DNA of 64,000 bases from Cognataquiflexum rubidum (GCF_022538115.1 NZ_JAKZAL010000015.1:62001-126000); one strand, 5' to 3'; counted from the stretch's first letter, positions 51,276 to 60,662 are shown. The notes: generated from the sequence alone by a model not told the origin. Translations and numbers: made by a program.

Positions 51276-53825
51276 ATGAAAAACAACAGAAGAGAATTTC
51301 TTAAACAGGCAGCAATTTTTTCAGGAAGTATGGCACTTTGGGGAGGAATCCCCCAAGCCATCCAAAAAGCAATGGCCATCAGCCCCGAGGCAGGTACGAC
51401 ATTCCTTGATGCGGAGCATATCGTGTTTTTGATGCAGGAAAACAGGTCTTTTGACCATGCATTGGGTTCTCTTCAGGGAGTCCGAGGCTTCAACGACCCA
51501 AGGGCCATCAAGCTTTCCAATGACTTGCCCGTTTGGCTACAGCCTGACAAAGACGGAAAAATCTACAAACCATTTCACCTAGATATCCTAAATACAAAAT
51601 CTACTTGGATGGGTGGAGTCCCCCACTCTTGGGAAGATCAGGTTGATGCACGGAATGAAGGGAAATATGATGGATGGGTAGAATCCAAAAGACCGGGAAA
51701 CAAAGAATTCAGCCATATCCCCCTAAGCATGGGCTATTATAAAAGAGAAGATATCCCTTTTTATTATGCATTGGCTGATGCATTTACGGTCTGCGACCAG
51801 CATTTTTGCTCGGCATTGACCGGCACCACGACCAACAGGATGTATTTTTGGACAGGAAAAAGCAGGAATCCCAAAGACGGGTTTTCGGTTGTTCGTAACT
51901 CCGAAGCCACCTATTCCAAAGAAGTGGATTGGAAAACTTATCCTGAAAGATTGGAAGAAAACCGGGTTTCATGGAGGGTTTACCAAAATGAAATCAGCCT
52001 TTCTTCGGGATTGGAAGACGAAGACGAATCACTTTTAGCAAACTTCACAGACAATAACCTGGAGTGGTTCAAGCAATACCACGTGCGCTTTGCCAAAAGC
52101 CACTACCCATTTTTACAGAAAGCAGAAAAAGAACTCCAAGAATCCATCAACCAACTTGAGCGTACTATGAAATCCAATCCGGTCGATGGAATGGAAATAG
52201 CATTGGAAGAAAACAAAACCAAATTGGCGTATGTCCAAGCAACCTTGGTCAAGTATCATCCGGACAACTTTGACAAGCTTTCCGAATCAGAGAAAAACCT
52301 CCACAATAAAGCATTTACGATCAATGCTGAGGATCCTGATTTTCGCCAGACAGAATGGATGGAATATGAAAAAGATGGGGAAACTTTCAAAACAAGAATC
52401 CCTAAGGGCGACATCCTCCACGAATTCCGCAAAGATGTCAAAGAAGGAAAACTCCCGACAGTATCTTGGCTGGTTGCTCCGCAAAAATTCTCTGACCATC
52501 CATCAGCCCCTTGGTATGGCGCATGGTATGTCTCCGAGGCAATGAACATCCTGACCGAAAACCCTGAAGTCTGGAAGAAGACCATTTTTATACTGAACTA
52601 CGACGAGAACGATGGTTATTTTGACCATATCCCTCCTTTTGTCGCCCCGCATCCTACAGATCCAAATTCCGGAAAAGTAACTGAAGGCATTCAGACCAAA
52701 GATGAATTTGTAACCTTGGAAGAGGAACTTTCCAAACCCGGAATGAAGCCTGAAAATGCCCGCCAAAGTCCGATTGGTTTGGGTTATAGAGTTCCGCTGA
52801 TCATCGCCTCCCCTTGGACGCGCGGCGGTTGGGTCAACTCAGAAGTCTGTGACCTGACTTCTCCCCTGATGTTTTTGGAGAAATTTCTCAAACACAAAAC
52901 CGGAAAAGACATCACAGAAGAAAATATCAGCAGTTGGAGAAGGACCGTTTGCGGTGACCTCACTTCTGCTTTCAGACCTTATGATGGCGAGAAAATAGAT
53001 TTTCCAAAACCAGTAGTACAGCAAGAATTTATGAAAATGATCCACCAAGCGAGTTTCAAAAACCTGCCTGACAACTTCGGTCCTTTGAAATCAGAAGAAA
53101 TCCAAGCTGTCAAAAAAACCGGGAGAAAATCCAAAGTCCTGCCCAAGCAGGAAGCCGGCACAAGAAATTCCAATGCGCTTCCTTACGAATTATACCTTGA
53201 TGGGGCAATGGATTATTTTCAGCAATCATTCAGGATAGTTTTTCAAAATTCTGATAAAGTATTTGGGAAAAAGACAGCAGGAGTACCATTCCAAGTTTAT
53301 GCTCCTGCCAAATATTTGGAAAACGGCAAATGGTTGCCGATGAAAGTCTGGTCTTTTGCTTTAGAGCCGGGAACAGACCTGGATTACCAATGGCCATTGG
53401 TCAATTTTGAAAACGGACAATACCACCTGGATGCTTATGGCCCTAATGGATTTTACAGAAGCTTCAAAGGCATGAGAAACGAACCTTTGGTAGAAGTCAG
53501 TGCAACATACGACCTCAAAGATCCAAAAAACCCCAAGTTGATTCTCACTATCAATAACCACGACAAGGTCAAAAACCTGGACTTGGTCTTGGAAGATCAA
53601 GCCTATGGAAAAGCTCAGACGGAAATTTCAATAAACCCGAACGCTGAGAAAACTATCACCTTGGAGACCAATAAAAGCTTTGGTTGGTATGATTATGCTT
53701 TGATAATCAAAGGCAATGAGTTTTTCGAAAGAAGACTTGCAGGAAGAATAGAAACAGGATTGCCTTCTAAAACAGACCCGCAGATGGGAAACCTTACACT
53801 TGAAAGCAATTCCTTTAACGTATGA
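51276..53825 (+). CDS. Phosphocholine-type phospholipase C, Tat-exported
   Basis: 849 residues from the Met at 51276, which opens a Tat signal (NRREFLKQAAIFSGSMALWGG); the upstream frame from 51216 reads through a hairpin. N-terminal phosphoesterase domain (PF04185) with IVFLMQENRSFDHALGSLQGVRGF, CSALTGTTTNRMYFWTG, NYDENDGYFDHIPPF. The C-terminal part (from about 640) has the two beta-sandwich domains found in phosphocholine-specific PLCs. It hydrolyses phosphatidylcholine or related head-group esters to diacylglycerol and a phosphorylated amino alcohol. The stop overlaps the next start (ATGA). Confidence 0.92.
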   Translation: MKNNRREFLKQAAIFSGSMALWGGIPQAIQKAMAISPEAGTTFLDAEHIVFLMQENRSFDHALGSLQGVRGFNDPRAIKLSNDLPVWLQPDKDGKIYKPFHLDILNTKSTWMGGVPHSWEDQVDARNEGKYDGWVESKRPGNKEFSHIPLSMGYYKREDIPFYYALADAFTVCDQHFCSALTGTTTNRMYFWTGKSRNPKDGFSVVRNSEATYSKEVDWKTYPERLEENRVSWRVYQNEISLSSGLEDEDESLLANFTDNNLEWFKQYHVRFAKSHYPFLQKAEKELQESINQLERTMKSNPVDGMEIALEENKTKLAYVQATLVKYHPDNFDKLSESEKNLHNKAFTINAEDPDFRQTEWMEYEKDGETFKTRIPKGDILHEFRKDVKEGKLPTVSWLVAPQKFSDHPSAPWYGAWYVSEAMNILTENPEVWKKTIFILNYDENDGYFDHIPPFVAPHPTDPNSGKVTEGIQTKDEFVTLEEELSKPGMKPENARQSPIGLGYRVPLIIASPWTRGGWVNSEVCDLTSPLMFLEKFLKHKTGKDITEENISSWRRTVCGDLTSAFRPYDGEKIDFPKPVVQQEFMKMIHQASFKNLPDNFGPLKSEEIQAVKKTGRKSKVLPKQEAGTRNSNALPYELYLDGAMDYFQQSFRIVFQNSDKVFGKKTAGVPFQVYAPAKYLENGKWLPMKVWSFALEPGTDLDYQWPLVNFENGQYHLDAYGPNGFYRSFKGMRNEPLVEVSATYDLKDPKNPKLILTINNHDKVKNLDLVLEDQAYGKAQTEISINPNAEKTITLETNKSFGWYDYALIIKGNEFFERRLAGRIETGLPSKTDPQMGNLTLESNSFNV

Positions 53826-54913
53826 AAAAGATATATCTAACCGGACTTTTTTTCTTTGCCCTGGCTTTTAACATTTCCGCGCAAAACTTCAAAACGGAAA
53901 ACCTGATCTTTATTACACTGGATGGTCTGAGATGGCAGGAGGTATTTTCCGGCGCAGACTCTCTTTTGGTAGTAGATACTAAATATGCACAGGATCCCGA
54001 AAAACTCACAGAAACCTTTTGGCACCTCGACCCGAAAGTCCGAAGGGAAACTTTGATGCCATTCTTTTGGAATGTCATCGCAAAAGAAGGTCAACTGCAT
54101 GGCAACAGAAAACTTGGCAGCAAGGTGAATGACAAAAACAGGATGGTTTTTTCCAAACCCTGCTACAATGAGATTTTTGCCGGATATCCAGACGATGAGC
54201 GCATCAACAGCAACAGCAAGGAAAATAACCCAAATCCCAATTTCTTGGAGTTCCTACAAAAGCAGCAAGGTTTTGAAAACAGTATTGCAGCTTTTGCATC
54301 TTGGGATGTTTTTCCTGCTATCCTCAATAGAGACAGAAATGGATTGAAACTGAATGCGGGATTTGAAAAAGCCCAAGGTGAAGATTTGACTGAAATTGAG
54401 ACATTCCTAAACCGTGCACAAGACGAGATACGTGGTCCTTGGGGCGGTGTGAGGTTAGACTTTTTCACCCAACATTATGCAATGGAGGAGTTGAAAACAA
54501 GAAAGCCAAAAGTCCTTTATATCGGATATGGCGAGACAGACGACTACAGCCACGACGACAGATACGACCAATACTTGCTCTCCGCAAGACAGACAGATGC
54601 GTACATCCGTGAGATCTGGGATTTTGTCCAAAATGATCCACAATACAAAGGTAAAACCACTATGGTCATCATGACTGACCATGGACGCGGGGTATATCCA
54701 AAAGTCAATTGGAAAAGCCATTCTGTCAATACCCCTAATTCGGACGAAATCTGGATTGCAGCCATTGGACCTGATACTCCGGCTTTGGGTGAAGTGAAAA
54801 AAGAAGGCCAAACCTATGCCATGCAAATAGCTAGGACGATGGTAGAATTATTGGGATTTCAATATCCTGTGGCAAAAGCAGGCAATGTCATTCCTGCAAT
54901 TATGGGGAAATGA
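53822..54913 (+). CDS. Alkaline-phosphatase-superfamily exported hydrolase
   Basis: 363 residues, signal peptide (MKKIYLTGLFFFALAFNISA). Two-metal site elements of the superfamily: Asp34 in FITLDGLRW, GETDDYSHDDRYDQY, VIMTDHGRG, and His in SHSVNTP. A Ser in FSKPCYNEIFAGYPDD may be the nucleophile (inference). Similar proteins are often mislabelled phosphoglyceromutase. The gene order after the phospholipase C suggests phosphate release from its head-group product. ATGA overlaps on both sides. Confidence 0.85.
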   Translation: MKKIYLTGLFFFALAFNISAQNFKTENLIFITLDGLRWQEVFSGADSLLVVDTKYAQDPEKLTETFWHLDPKVRRETLMPFFWNVIAKEGQLHGNRKLGSKVNDKNRMVFSKPCYNEIFAGYPDDERINSNSKENNPNPNFLEFLQKQQGFENSIAAFASWDVFPAILNRDRNGLKLNAGFEKAQGEDLTEIETFLNRAQDEIRGPWGGVRLDFFTQHYAMEELKTRKPKVLYIGYGETDDYSHDDRYDQYLLSARQTDAYIREIWDFVQNDPQYKGKTTMVIMTDHGRGVYPKVNWKSHSVNTPNSDEIWIAAIGPDTPALGEVKKEGQTYAMQIARTMVELLGFQYPVAKAGNVIPAIMGK

Positions 54914-56562
54914 GACTTAAGGTTTTCATCGTCTTCCTTGTTTTGAGTGGATGCCAGCCAAAAGAGCAGGAAATAAAACCGACTTTTTCTTCCTCTCTCA
55001 TGTCCTATTGGAAAGACAAGCCGATGGGTTCTATTTGGGATTTTGTACCAAAAGAAGAAATCCATGAATTGTCCTTTGGTTGGGAATACCACGGTTGGGA
55101 TACTTTGAGTGGAAAGGAAGCTGTTTTTCCTGATTTGGAAATAGGTGCTGAAGTAAATCTACCTCACCGCATACCCACTCCCAATTCCAATATCTGGTAT
55201 TCGGGGGAATTTGAACTTGAAAATGGGATTTTGGCCGTGAAGGCGGATGATGGTCAGCAGGTTTGGGTAGAAGGAAATCCTATCTTTCCCGACCAAGACC
55301 ACGTCTACCAAATCCCAAAAACCAAAGGAAAGATTACCATCAGGGCAATCAACAATGCCGTGGCTGGCGGTCTGACACAAGTTAATTGGATTCCTATTGG
55401 AGTTTGGAAAAAAGCCAAAATGGATTTTGCGGAGGAAATGCAGCGAAAATTATTTGAAGCGAAATCCCAACTTAAAGAGGTTGATTTTGCTTCCGATAAG
55501 TTCCAAGAATTCCCTATTTGGTATTCAGATCCGGTCATTTTACCATTTGACAAAGACGATTATCTGATCCGATGGACTGGGGAAAAAGGACACGAATCAT
55601 GGCTGTATTTTGGTCCTGACTCCACAGACATGCATTTTTCTACTTTAGCAACAGAAACAGAGGGTACCTATTCTGCTTTTTTACCCAAAAAGAAAGCCCA
55701 GTTTTTCAGGTTTGAATTGTCCAAAACCCAATCTCCGGTTTTCGCGGCTCCTACAAAGGAATCAAAATCCCAAATAAACTTTGCCCTTTGGGCTGACAGT
55801 CAAGGCGGATGGGCAGAATTTGAAAGTATTCTTCAGCAGGTAAGAGGAAAAAATCCTGATTTTACCATAGGAATCGGGGATTTGGTGGGAAATGGAAGAC
55901 TGGAAAGTGAATACCAAAAATTGCTTCAATACCTCTCCCCTATTGCAGTTCCCCATTATTTGCTGCTGGGAAACCATGATTATGATGGTTCATATCAAAC
56001 ATGGATTCCGGAAGCTTTCCGAAAGGTGCTCAAAGCCGAAAGCCAAAAAAACTACTTTTCATGGCAAGATGGACCCTGCGCTTTTATTGCCTTGGACCCA
56101 AACGAAAACTTTCCCGTCGGGATTCCAGCCAATACGGAGCAATACGAATGGTTTCATCAAGAAATCAAATCTAAAAAATGGAATGATGCTGCCTGGAAAA
56201 TCATATTGGTTCATCAGCCCCCATTCAGTCAAGGTTGGATGGGGTATCATGGGGAGAAAAGTATTGAGAATCTATTAAGGCCTGGGTGGGAATCAGGTAA
56301 TGTTGATTTGGTGGTTTCAGGCCATACCCATGATTACGAAAGGTTGATCTTGGATCATCAAAATGGAAAGACGGCATTTTTGATCATTGGGGGCGCGGGC
56401 GGTGGCTTGGAACCTGAAGACAAAAAAGAAGAATATCCGATAATGGACAAGCTCATTCGTGAGCATCATTTTGGTTGGATTGAGGCTACAAACAAAAGAC
56501 TTGAATTCAATGCCATCAACCAATCAGGAAAAGTGATCGACTCTTTTTCGTTAGAGAAATAA
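54910..56562 (+). CDS. Calcineurin-like metallophosphatase lipoprotein
   Basis: 550 residues. Lipobox at VLSGC (residue 15), an N-terminal beta-rich region (30-280), then the metallophosphoesterase domain: WADSQGG, IGDLVGNGR, LLGNHDYDG, LVHQPPFSQG, SGHTHDYERL. The first metal motif is D-x-Q instead of D-x-H. It is the last gene of the plus-strand phosphohydrolase run; its stop lies 1 bp from that of the convergent PhnZ-like gene, so there is no terminator between. Confidence 0.88.
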   Translation: MRLKVFIVFLVLSGCQPKEQEIKPTFSSSLMSYWKDKPMGSIWDFVPKEEIHELSFGWEYHGWDTLSGKEAVFPDLEIGAEVNLPHRIPTPNSNIWYSGEFELENGILAVKADDGQQVWVEGNPIFPDQDHVYQIPKTKGKITIRAINNAVAGGLTQVNWIPIGVWKKAKMDFAEEMQRKLFEAKSQLKEVDFASDKFQEFPIWYSDPVILPFDKDDYLIRWTGEKGHESWLYFGPDSTDMHFSTLATETEGTYSAFLPKKKAQFFRFELSKTQSPVFAAPTKESKSQINFALWADSQGGWAEFESILQQVRGKNPDFTIGIGDLVGNGRLESEYQKLLQYLSPIAVPHYLLLGNHDYDGSYQTWIPEAFRKVLKAESQKNYFSWQDGPCAFIALDPNENFPVGIPANTEQYEWFHQEIKSKKWNDAAWKIILVHQPPFSQGWMGYHGEKSIENLLRPGWESGNVDLVVSGHTHDYERLILDHQNGKTAFLIIGGAGGGLEPEDKKEEYPIMDKLIREHHFGWIEATNKRLEFNAINQSGKVIDSFSLEK

Positions 56563-56563
56563 G

Positions 56564-57133
56564 TCAATCGATTACTTTCAGAGCCATTTCCTTTAAATAT
56601 CCCAAATCCGGTACAGGGATTTCTTCCTCTTTGGCCAATTCATCCCAAGTTCTCATTTTGAGAGAAAGCTCAAACAAAGGGTCTTCTTCAAAAGCCTCTG
56701 CTTCTTCCGATGACATGACGCCACCTTGGTAACCCAAAGTCATCAGGCTTGCCTCAGACAGCTTTTGAAGGTATTCGGGGAATTTGAAAGTCAGGTAGCG
56801 CTTTGCCTGTACATGGTTTTCGACAAGCTTGGCTATTTTCTCAGGGAAACCGACTTCTCTCAAAAAATCCGCTCCGATCTGTTCGTGCCGCTTGACACCA
56901 AAACCTCCCATATTTTCAAGCTGTCGGTCCATGGCAAACAAATGTCCCAAATCATGGAAAAAAGCTGCTAAAATCACTTCGTTGTCATAACCTTCTTTTT
57001 GGGCAAGTTGGGCGGATTGGCACATATGTTCAATCTGGGAAACGGGTTCACCTATATAATCTGCATGCCCAAATTTATCATACAAGTCAAAAACCATATT
57101 GACTCTTTCTTCCTTGGAAAGGGAATTCTTCAT
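56564..57133 (-). CDS. PhnZ-like HD-domain di-iron oxygenase (phosphonate-associated)
   Basis: 189 residues, HDIG type found in phosphonate-degradation operons (TIGR03276). The PhnZ active-site set, recalled from its structure, maps with a constant two- to three-residue offset: Tyr26 and Glu29 in YIGEPVSQ, His36, His60-Asp61 and His64 in FFHDLGH, His83 in RHEQ, His107 and Lys111 in NHVQAKRYL, and Asp164 in RTWDE. PhnZ uses a mixed-valent di-iron centre and O2 to cleave (R)-1-hydroxy-2-aminoethylphosphonate to glycine and phosphate. No PhnY hydroxylase is in the window, so the true substrate is uncertain. Confidence 0.88.
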   Translation of the reverse strand: MKNSLSKEERVNMVFDLYDKFGHADYIGEPVSQIEHMCQSAQLAQKEGYDNEVILAAFFHDLGHLFAMDRQLENMGGFGVKRHEQIGADFLREVGFPEKIAKLVENHVQAKRYLTFKFPEYLQKLSEASLMTLGYQGGVMSSEEAEAFEEDPLFELSLKMRTWDELAKEEEIPVPDLGYLKEMALKVID

Positions 57134-57314
57134 TTTGTTGAATGTTTATAAATACTAAATTAATCTATCTATTTTGATTCAAGACGAAAGTTAAATTAAG
57201 AAAAGGTTAAATAAGAAAATATCGAATCTAGGAGCAATCATAGCATGGAATCATTAAATAAGACTAAATAAATAATCATAATTTAAATGTTAACACAATA
57301 GTAACTGCATATTT

Positions 57315-57346
57315 TTTGACAAATAAAGGCACAAGGTTTATTTTTG
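57315..57346 (+). promoter_or_regulatory. Strong Bacteroidetes-type promoter of the phosphonatase-like operon
   Basis: TTTG (57315-57318), 20 bp, TATTTTTG (57339-57346): both elements and the spacing match the sigma-ABfr consensus. Leader of about 80 nt to the ATG at 57436. Confidence 0.65.
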
Positions 57347-57435
57347 CTAAACTTATGTTTGTTTGCAACCATTAAAAATAAGGAAGGTTAACTTTCTTTT
57401 TCACCCTTTAAATTTCAAGTCCAACAATATTCCTC

Positions 57436-58131
57436 ATGAAAAAAGCCATCAAACTCGCAGTTTTTGACATTGCCGGAACCACGATCAAGGACAATAGCAA
57501 TGTTGCCGGATCTTTCCAGCATGCTTTTCTGAATCATGGATTTGAAAATGTCACTCTTGCGGAAGCTAATGAAAAAATGGGCTATCCAAAACCTTTGGCG
57601 ATTCAAGCAATTCTTTCCAATCATATAAGCGATAAAGCAAGTATCACTGCGGACCTCATCGATGCCATACACGAGGATTTTGTCCAAAACATGATCGATT
57701 ATTACCGTCATGCTCCCGGCATAGTGCCTATGGATGATGCGGAAGAGACATTCAATTCACTTCGGAGAAAAGGAATCAAAATCGGCCTTGACACTGGTTT
57801 CAGCAGGGATATTACAGATGTGATTTTGAAAAGGGTTGGCTGGCTAAATTCTCCTATGATTGACATCTCGGTGTGCAGCGATGAAGTGGCAAGAGGCAGA
57901 CCGTATCCCGACATGATCCAAGTGATGATGGATAGATTCGGGATTACTGACCCCAAAGAAGTCATCAAAATCGGCGATACCGAAGTTGATGTCCATGAAG
58001 GACACAACGCAGGTTGCCTGATGAGCATTGCCGTTACCACAGGTGCTTTTTCTGAAGAAGAACTTTTGAAGCATCACCCTTCCCACATCGTGAATTCATT
58101 GACAGAAATCCTGGACTTGGTCGATCAATAA
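57436..58131 (+). CDS. PhnX-like (phosphonatase-type) HAD hydrolase
   Basis: 231 residues; HAD fold of the TIGR03351 phosphonatase-like group. Nucleophile Asp11 in FDIAGTT, Ser/Thr loop LDTGFSRD, motif IV KIGDTEVDVHEG. Lys52 in MGYPKPLAIQA sits 41 residues after the nucleophile, the same spacing as Asp12 and Schiff-base Lys53 in phosphonoacetaldehyde hydrolase. That supports C-P cleavage of an aldehyde phosphonate to acetaldehyde and phosphate. It is the first gene of the operon with transporter, FAD oxidase and regulator. Confidence 0.88.
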   Translation: MKKAIKLAVFDIAGTTIKDNSNVAGSFQHAFLNHGFENVTLAEANEKMGYPKPLAIQAILSNHISDKASITADLIDAIHEDFVQNMIDYYRHAPGIVPMDDAEETFNSLRRKGIKIGLDTGFSRDITDVILKRVGWLNSPMIDISVCSDEVARGRPYPDMIQVMMDRFGITDPKEVIKIGDTEVDVHEGHNAGCLMSIAVTTGAFSEEELLKHHPSHIVNSLTEILDLVDQ

Positions 58132-58143
58132 TCATATTCACAT

Positions 58144-58178
58144 AAACACTCCAAGGGTTCCGAACCCTTTGAGTGTTT
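58144..58178. terminator. Hairpin between phosphonatase-like and transporter genes
   Basis: AAACACTC c AAGGGTT / AACCCTT t GAGTGTTT, 15 pairs with one mismatch and a 3-nt loop, 12 bp after the stop. The following T run is short, so it may attenuate or be a processing site rather than fully terminate. Confidence 0.6.
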
Positions 58179-58211
58179 CCTAGAAAACCACTAAGACTTC
58201 TTTTTTCTCCC

Positions 58212-59534
58212 ATGCTGCAGCTACCTTTTGTCTCCAAAAAACTTGCCCAAAGCAGCAACTTCAGTATGAGTTTGTTTGCGGCAGTGATGGCTTTTTTGAC
58301 CTACAGCAGCATGTATGCCTTTAGAAAGCCTTTTGCGGCGGCGACTTTTGAGGGGGAGTTATTTATGGGAATGGACCTGAAAGTCTGGTTGATATTGGCG
58401 CAGACTTTCGGCTACATGGCGAGTAAATTCTATGGCATCAAGATGATATCAGAACTCAAACCCGAAAGACGGGCGGTTTTGATTTTAACTTTGATCGGCG
58501 TTTCATGGATGGGATTGTTGGGTTTTGCGGTACTACCTGCACCATTCAATATCCTTTGTTTTTTGGTCAATGGATTTCCTTTGGGATTGATTTGGGGACT
58601 GGTTTTCCATTACCTGGAAGGGAGAAAATTCACTGAAATGATGGGCAGTGTCTTAGCTGTCAGTTTTGTATTCTCCTCCGGTTTGGTCAAAACAATCGGC
58701 AAGTACCTCATGGACGAATGGCATGTTTCCGAACTTTGGATGCCATTTTGGACGGGTGGAATTTTCATGCCTTTGCTTGTGATTTCGGTTATTTTACTCA
58801 ATCAGACTCCTCCACCCAATCATGAAGACGTGGCCCTGCGCTCTGTCCGCACGCCCATGTCCAAAAAAGAAAGAGTTGATTTCTTCAATGCGTTCAAGCC
58901 GGGAATTATCATTCTTGTCTTGGTCTATGTCGTGCTTACGGCCCTCCGTGATATACGCGATAATTTTGCAGTGGAAATCTGGGAAACAATGGGAATCAAT
59001 GTCAATCCTGAGCTACTTACCCAAACAGAAATCCCAATTACCCTAGTTCTTTTGGTCATGATGGCCCTTTTGGTTTTGGTCAAAAACAACCAAAAGGCGC
59101 TGTTCATGTATCATTGGATCATCATGGCCGGACTTGTTTTGGCCGTTGGTGCTACTATTCTGCTTCAGATGGAAGTTATTCCACCCTTTCTTTGGGTTGT
59201 CTTGACTGGCACAGGGATTTATATGGGCTACATTCCGTTCAACTGTCTTTTGTTTGACAGATTGATCGCTTCTTTCAAATCTGCCGGAAATGTGGGATTC
59301 CTGATGTACCTAGCGGACAGTTTCGGCTATTTGGGTTCGGTGGGGATTGTCACCATCAAACAGTTTGGCATCTTACAGAACATGAGCTGGCACCTTTTCT
59401 ATACCCAAGGCATCTTGGTTATGTTGAGTATCGGGACAGGAATGATGCTTTTTACATTATGGTATTTTAAAAGAAAAACAAAAACCTTCGAGTCGGAAAT
59501 CGTTGAAAACATTTCTTTGGCTTCAAAAATATAA
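58212..59534 (+). CDS. DUF5690 major-facilitator-like transporter
   Basis: 440 residues from the Met at 58212 (MLQLPFVSKKLAQSSNFSMSLFAAVMAFL); an upstream GTG at 58173 lies inside the hairpin. About 12 helices; AFRKPFAAATF near helix 1, GFPLGLIWGLVFHYLEGRKFTE in the middle and LRDIRDNFAVEIW after the central loop are DUF5690 marks. Its location between the C-P hydrolase and FAD oxidase suggests import of their substrate, as inference. Confidence 0.88.
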   Translation: MLQLPFVSKKLAQSSNFSMSLFAAVMAFLTYSSMYAFRKPFAAATFEGELFMGMDLKVWLILAQTFGYMASKFYGIKMISELKPERRAVLILTLIGVSWMGLLGFAVLPAPFNILCFLVNGFPLGLIWGLVFHYLEGRKFTEMMGSVLAVSFVFSSGLVKTIGKYLMDEWHVSELWMPFWTGGIFMPLLVISVILLNQTPPPNHEDVALRSVRTPMSKKERVDFFNAFKPGIIILVLVYVVLTALRDIRDNFAVEIWETMGINVNPELLTQTEIPITLVLLVMMALLVLVKNNQKALFMYHWIIMAGLVLAVGATILLQMEVIPPFLWVVLTGTGIYMGYIPFNCLLFDRLIASFKSAGNVGFLMYLADSFGYLGSVGIVTIKQFGILQNMSWHLFYTQGILVMLSIGTGMMLFTLWYFKRKTKTFESEIVENISLASKI

Positions 59535-59537
59535 ACC

Positions 59538-60662
59538 ATGCAACCATCAGCAATCGTCATTGGCTCAGGAATCGTCGGATTGGCAGTCACAAGAGCACTT
59601 TCAAACAAAGGTTGGAAAGTCACCGTCATCGAAAGAAATCCCAAACCGGTTGGTGCATCCATCCGGAATTTTGGAATGGTATGGCCTGTGGGACAGGCTC
59701 AAGGTGCAACCTTTGACAGGGCGATGCGGTCAAGATCGATTTGGCTTGAGATGAGCAAAAAAGCGAAATTCTGGGCGGAAGAAACCGGGTCATTACACCT
59801 TGCATATACCGACTTGGAAAATCAGGTGGTCGAAGAATATGTGGCTGCGATGCAGGGCATCAAATCAGCCTTTCATTTAAATCCCGCACAGACCGCAGAG
59901 AAAAGTCAGGCGGCAATCGTAAATGGGCTCAAAGGTGCACTTTGGACAGAAGAGGAAGTGATAGTAGATCCCCGGGAGGCCATCTGGCAAACAGCTGCTT
60001 ACCTTGAATCTTTAGAAAATGTGGCCTTTGAATGGAATAAGGCAATCATTGAAATCAACGGAAACAAAGTCAGTTCAGGAAACCAAACCTGGGAAGCAGA
60101 TCAGGTTTTTGTATGTAGCGGCGCAGATTTTGAAACTTTGTATCCCGAAATTTTTGATGCCACTCCTATCACCAAATGTAAACTTCAAATGATGCGCCTT
60201 GCCAAGCAACCGGAGAATTGGCGTATAGGACCGCCGCTTTGTGCAGGCCTGAGCTTTATCCATTACAAAGGATTTCATGTTGCACCTTCATTGGCCAAGC
60301 TCAAGAAGGTTTATGAGGAACAATATCCGGATTTATTGGATTTGGGTATCCATGTGATGGTTTCCCAAAATGGAAATGGCCAACTGACCATCGGTGACAG
60401 CCACGAGTATGGCAGGCATTTGGATCCGTTTGACAGGGAAGATATCAACAAAAAAATCACTGATTTTTTGAAGACTTTTTCAGCCTTCAAGGACTGGACT
60501 TTGGAATCTTCCTGGCATGGGATTTATCCCAAAATGACCAATGGAGCAACTGAATTTATCCATAAGGTCAATCCTCAAGTCTGGATAGTCAATGGCATGG
60601 GCGGGGCAGGGATGACTTTGTCATTCGGACTCGGTGAAGAAGTGGTGGAGAAAATCAGCTAA
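59538..60662 (+). CDS. TIGR03364-type FAD-dependent oxidoreductase
   Basis: 374 residues, DAO fold. FAD motif IVIGSGIVGLAVTRALSNKGWKVTVIERNPKPVGASIRNFGMVWPVGQ; C-terminal WHGIYPKMTNGATEFI and VNGMGGAGMTLSFGLGEEV. This group is known mainly from phosphonate-catabolism neighbourhoods (HpnW name proposed); related enzymes oxidise the amine of aminoethylphosphonates to the aldehyde. Starts 3 bp after the transporter, so firmly co-transcribed. Confidence 0.9.
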   Translation: MQPSAIVIGSGIVGLAVTRALSNKGWKVTVIERNPKPVGASIRNFGMVWPVGQAQGATFDRAMRSRSIWLEMSKKAKFWAEETGSLHLAYTDLENQVVEEYVAAMQGIKSAFHLNPAQTAEKSQAAIVNGLKGALWTEEEVIVDPREAIWQTAAYLESLENVAFEWNKAIIEINGNKVSSGNQTWEADQVFVCSGADFETLYPEIFDATPITKCKLQMMRLAKQPENWRIGPPLCAGLSFIHYKGFHVAPSLAKLKKVYEEQYPDLLDLGIHVMVSQNGNGQLTIGDSHEYGRHLDPFDREDINKKITDFLKTFSAFKDWTLESSWHGIYPKMTNGATEFIHKVNPQVWIVNGMGGAGMTLSFGLGEEVVEKIS

